From assembly GCA_017562135.1 (NCBI GenBank), contig QEYB01000921.1, positions 1 through 64,000 on the forward strand: DNA of 64,000 bases, read 5' to 3'. Source of the DNA: Dipylidium caninum (Eukaryota > Platyhelminthes > Cestoda > Cyclophyllidea > Dipylidiidae). Numbering within the stretch: position 1 is the first letter of the stretch; each line of letters starts with the position of its first letter. The notes beneath the pieces were generated by a model, which had not been told where the DNA came from, did no database searches, and worked only from the letters and a program-made list of their open reading frames with translations. Below, one piece after another: positions 63,301-64,000 of this stretch. Made by a program: the position numbers and the translations under genes.

Positions 63301-64000
63301 GGCAACACCTACTACGCCTTGTCTGTCGCAATTCCAGGTTTTTCTCCACCTACTGCCTTGATTTATAGTCCTCACCAAATGCGGAATTAGTGGTTTGTTT
63401 CAAACGGCGGTTGCCCTCGCTTCTCCTCGCCTCACCTCCCCCTTACAACTCCCTTTTCGTTCGTCTGAGCAGCCAATGGGGAGCGCGAGAAGTTGACCTA
63501 TCCCGGGGCGAAAGCAGATTGAAGCTATTATTCAGGCGTTTTCTCTAGCCCTTGGGACAACAGTGACACTTCAATTCCCACTAAACAACTCCTACTTTTA
63601 CTTTTCCTCAGCGTTATTTAGATGATTTCCTCTGTCCATCCAGTTATTTCCGGGTAATACCTTGTCAAGCATTCGAAATCTGCCTTAGATTCCTCACTGA
63701 TTCTAATTGCACCTTATTGGTGTAAATTGTATGAAACTGACTTGTATAATGTGGCGAATTGACGAAACCTCTCACAATAGTGTTTGAAAATTATCCAAAA
63801 AGAGAGAGATTTCACCAACCCCCGGCCATCAATGCAGTCATATATGAGTTAAAAAGCCGTGGCGAGTCGCGTGGTTTGGACACAGAGCTGCTAATAAACT
63901 GGTGAAGGGCTGAAACGTACGACAGCACGCATTGTCATTTCGCAATTAGAAAGAGCCGTAGTTAACGTTGCCTTGGTTGCATGAGCCTCACGTAGCGTTT
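60330..64000. other. Probable arfaptin intron 2 and right flank
   Basis: AT-rich, with no recognised exon. ORFs at 60683-61015 and 63006-63368 show no known motif. It holds the 28-bp duplication at 62253-62308. If the arfaptin model is right, at least the first part is intron. Confidence 0.45.
62253..62308. repeat. Perfect tandem duplication of 28 bp
   Basis: Two identical adjacent copies (62253-62280 and 62281-62308) of a unit starting ATTTTCCCACTG and ending CTTATGCCAT. Each copy carries TTTTCCCAC, the reverse complement of a GTGGGAA-type core. Confidence 0.95.

Noticed and set aside
1..64000. CRISPR arrays, rRNA, tRNA genes, bacterial operons
   Set aside because: None seen by eye: no regularly spaced repeats and no recognisable tRNA B-box with a foldable cloverleaf. 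The gene structure is eukaryotic. A tRNAscan run was not possible.

Overview
The window is eukaryotic, and most likely metazoan. Short coding exons are separated by GT-AG introns, there are many microsatellites and homopolymer tracts, and most of the sequence is intergenic or intronic. Compact genes with introns of about 30 to 550 nt would fit a flatworm, perhaps a cestode, but nothing seen here proves the phylum.

The main content is a tandem array of small bHLH repressor-type genes of the Hairy/Enhancer-of-split (HES) class. Five units lie on the minus strand: HES-A at 8709-10349, HES-B at 16216-18026, HES-C at 21490-23082, HES-D at 36511-37341 and HES-E at 40625-41436. A sixth, decayed unit lies on the plus strand (HES-F, 46378-46946). 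Each intact unit has three phase-0 exons. A variable first exon ends in basic residues, a 96-nt second exon carries the basic region and helix 1, and a last exon carries helix 2 and a C-terminal W-[RK]-P-Y motif. That motif resembles the Groucho/TLE-binding WRPW of HES and the VWRPY of Runx. Units A, B and C form one subfamily and D and E another. B and C share a nearly identical last coding exon inside otherwise diverged genes. A carries two frame disruptions relative to B. Every unit has a cluster of CCAAT/ATTGG boxes just upstream of its first exon.

Between HES-E and HES-F lies a decayed mariner-type transposase (about 44260-45140, minus strand). The right end holds a divergent gene pair: a NOPCHAP1-like small acidic protein (58661-59272, minus) and the first two exons of an arfaptin gene (59508-60321, plus). 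The arfaptin gene runs beyond the recognisable exons.

The rest (about 1-8.6, 10.5-16.1, 18.2-21.4, 23.3-36.4, 37.5-40.6, 41.6-44.2, 47-58.6 and 60.3-64 kb) holds no gene I recognise. It contains simple repeats, homopolymers and anonymous ORFs, a few of which have splice-site support and are listed with low confidence. All family assignments come from reading motifs by eye; no database search was run.
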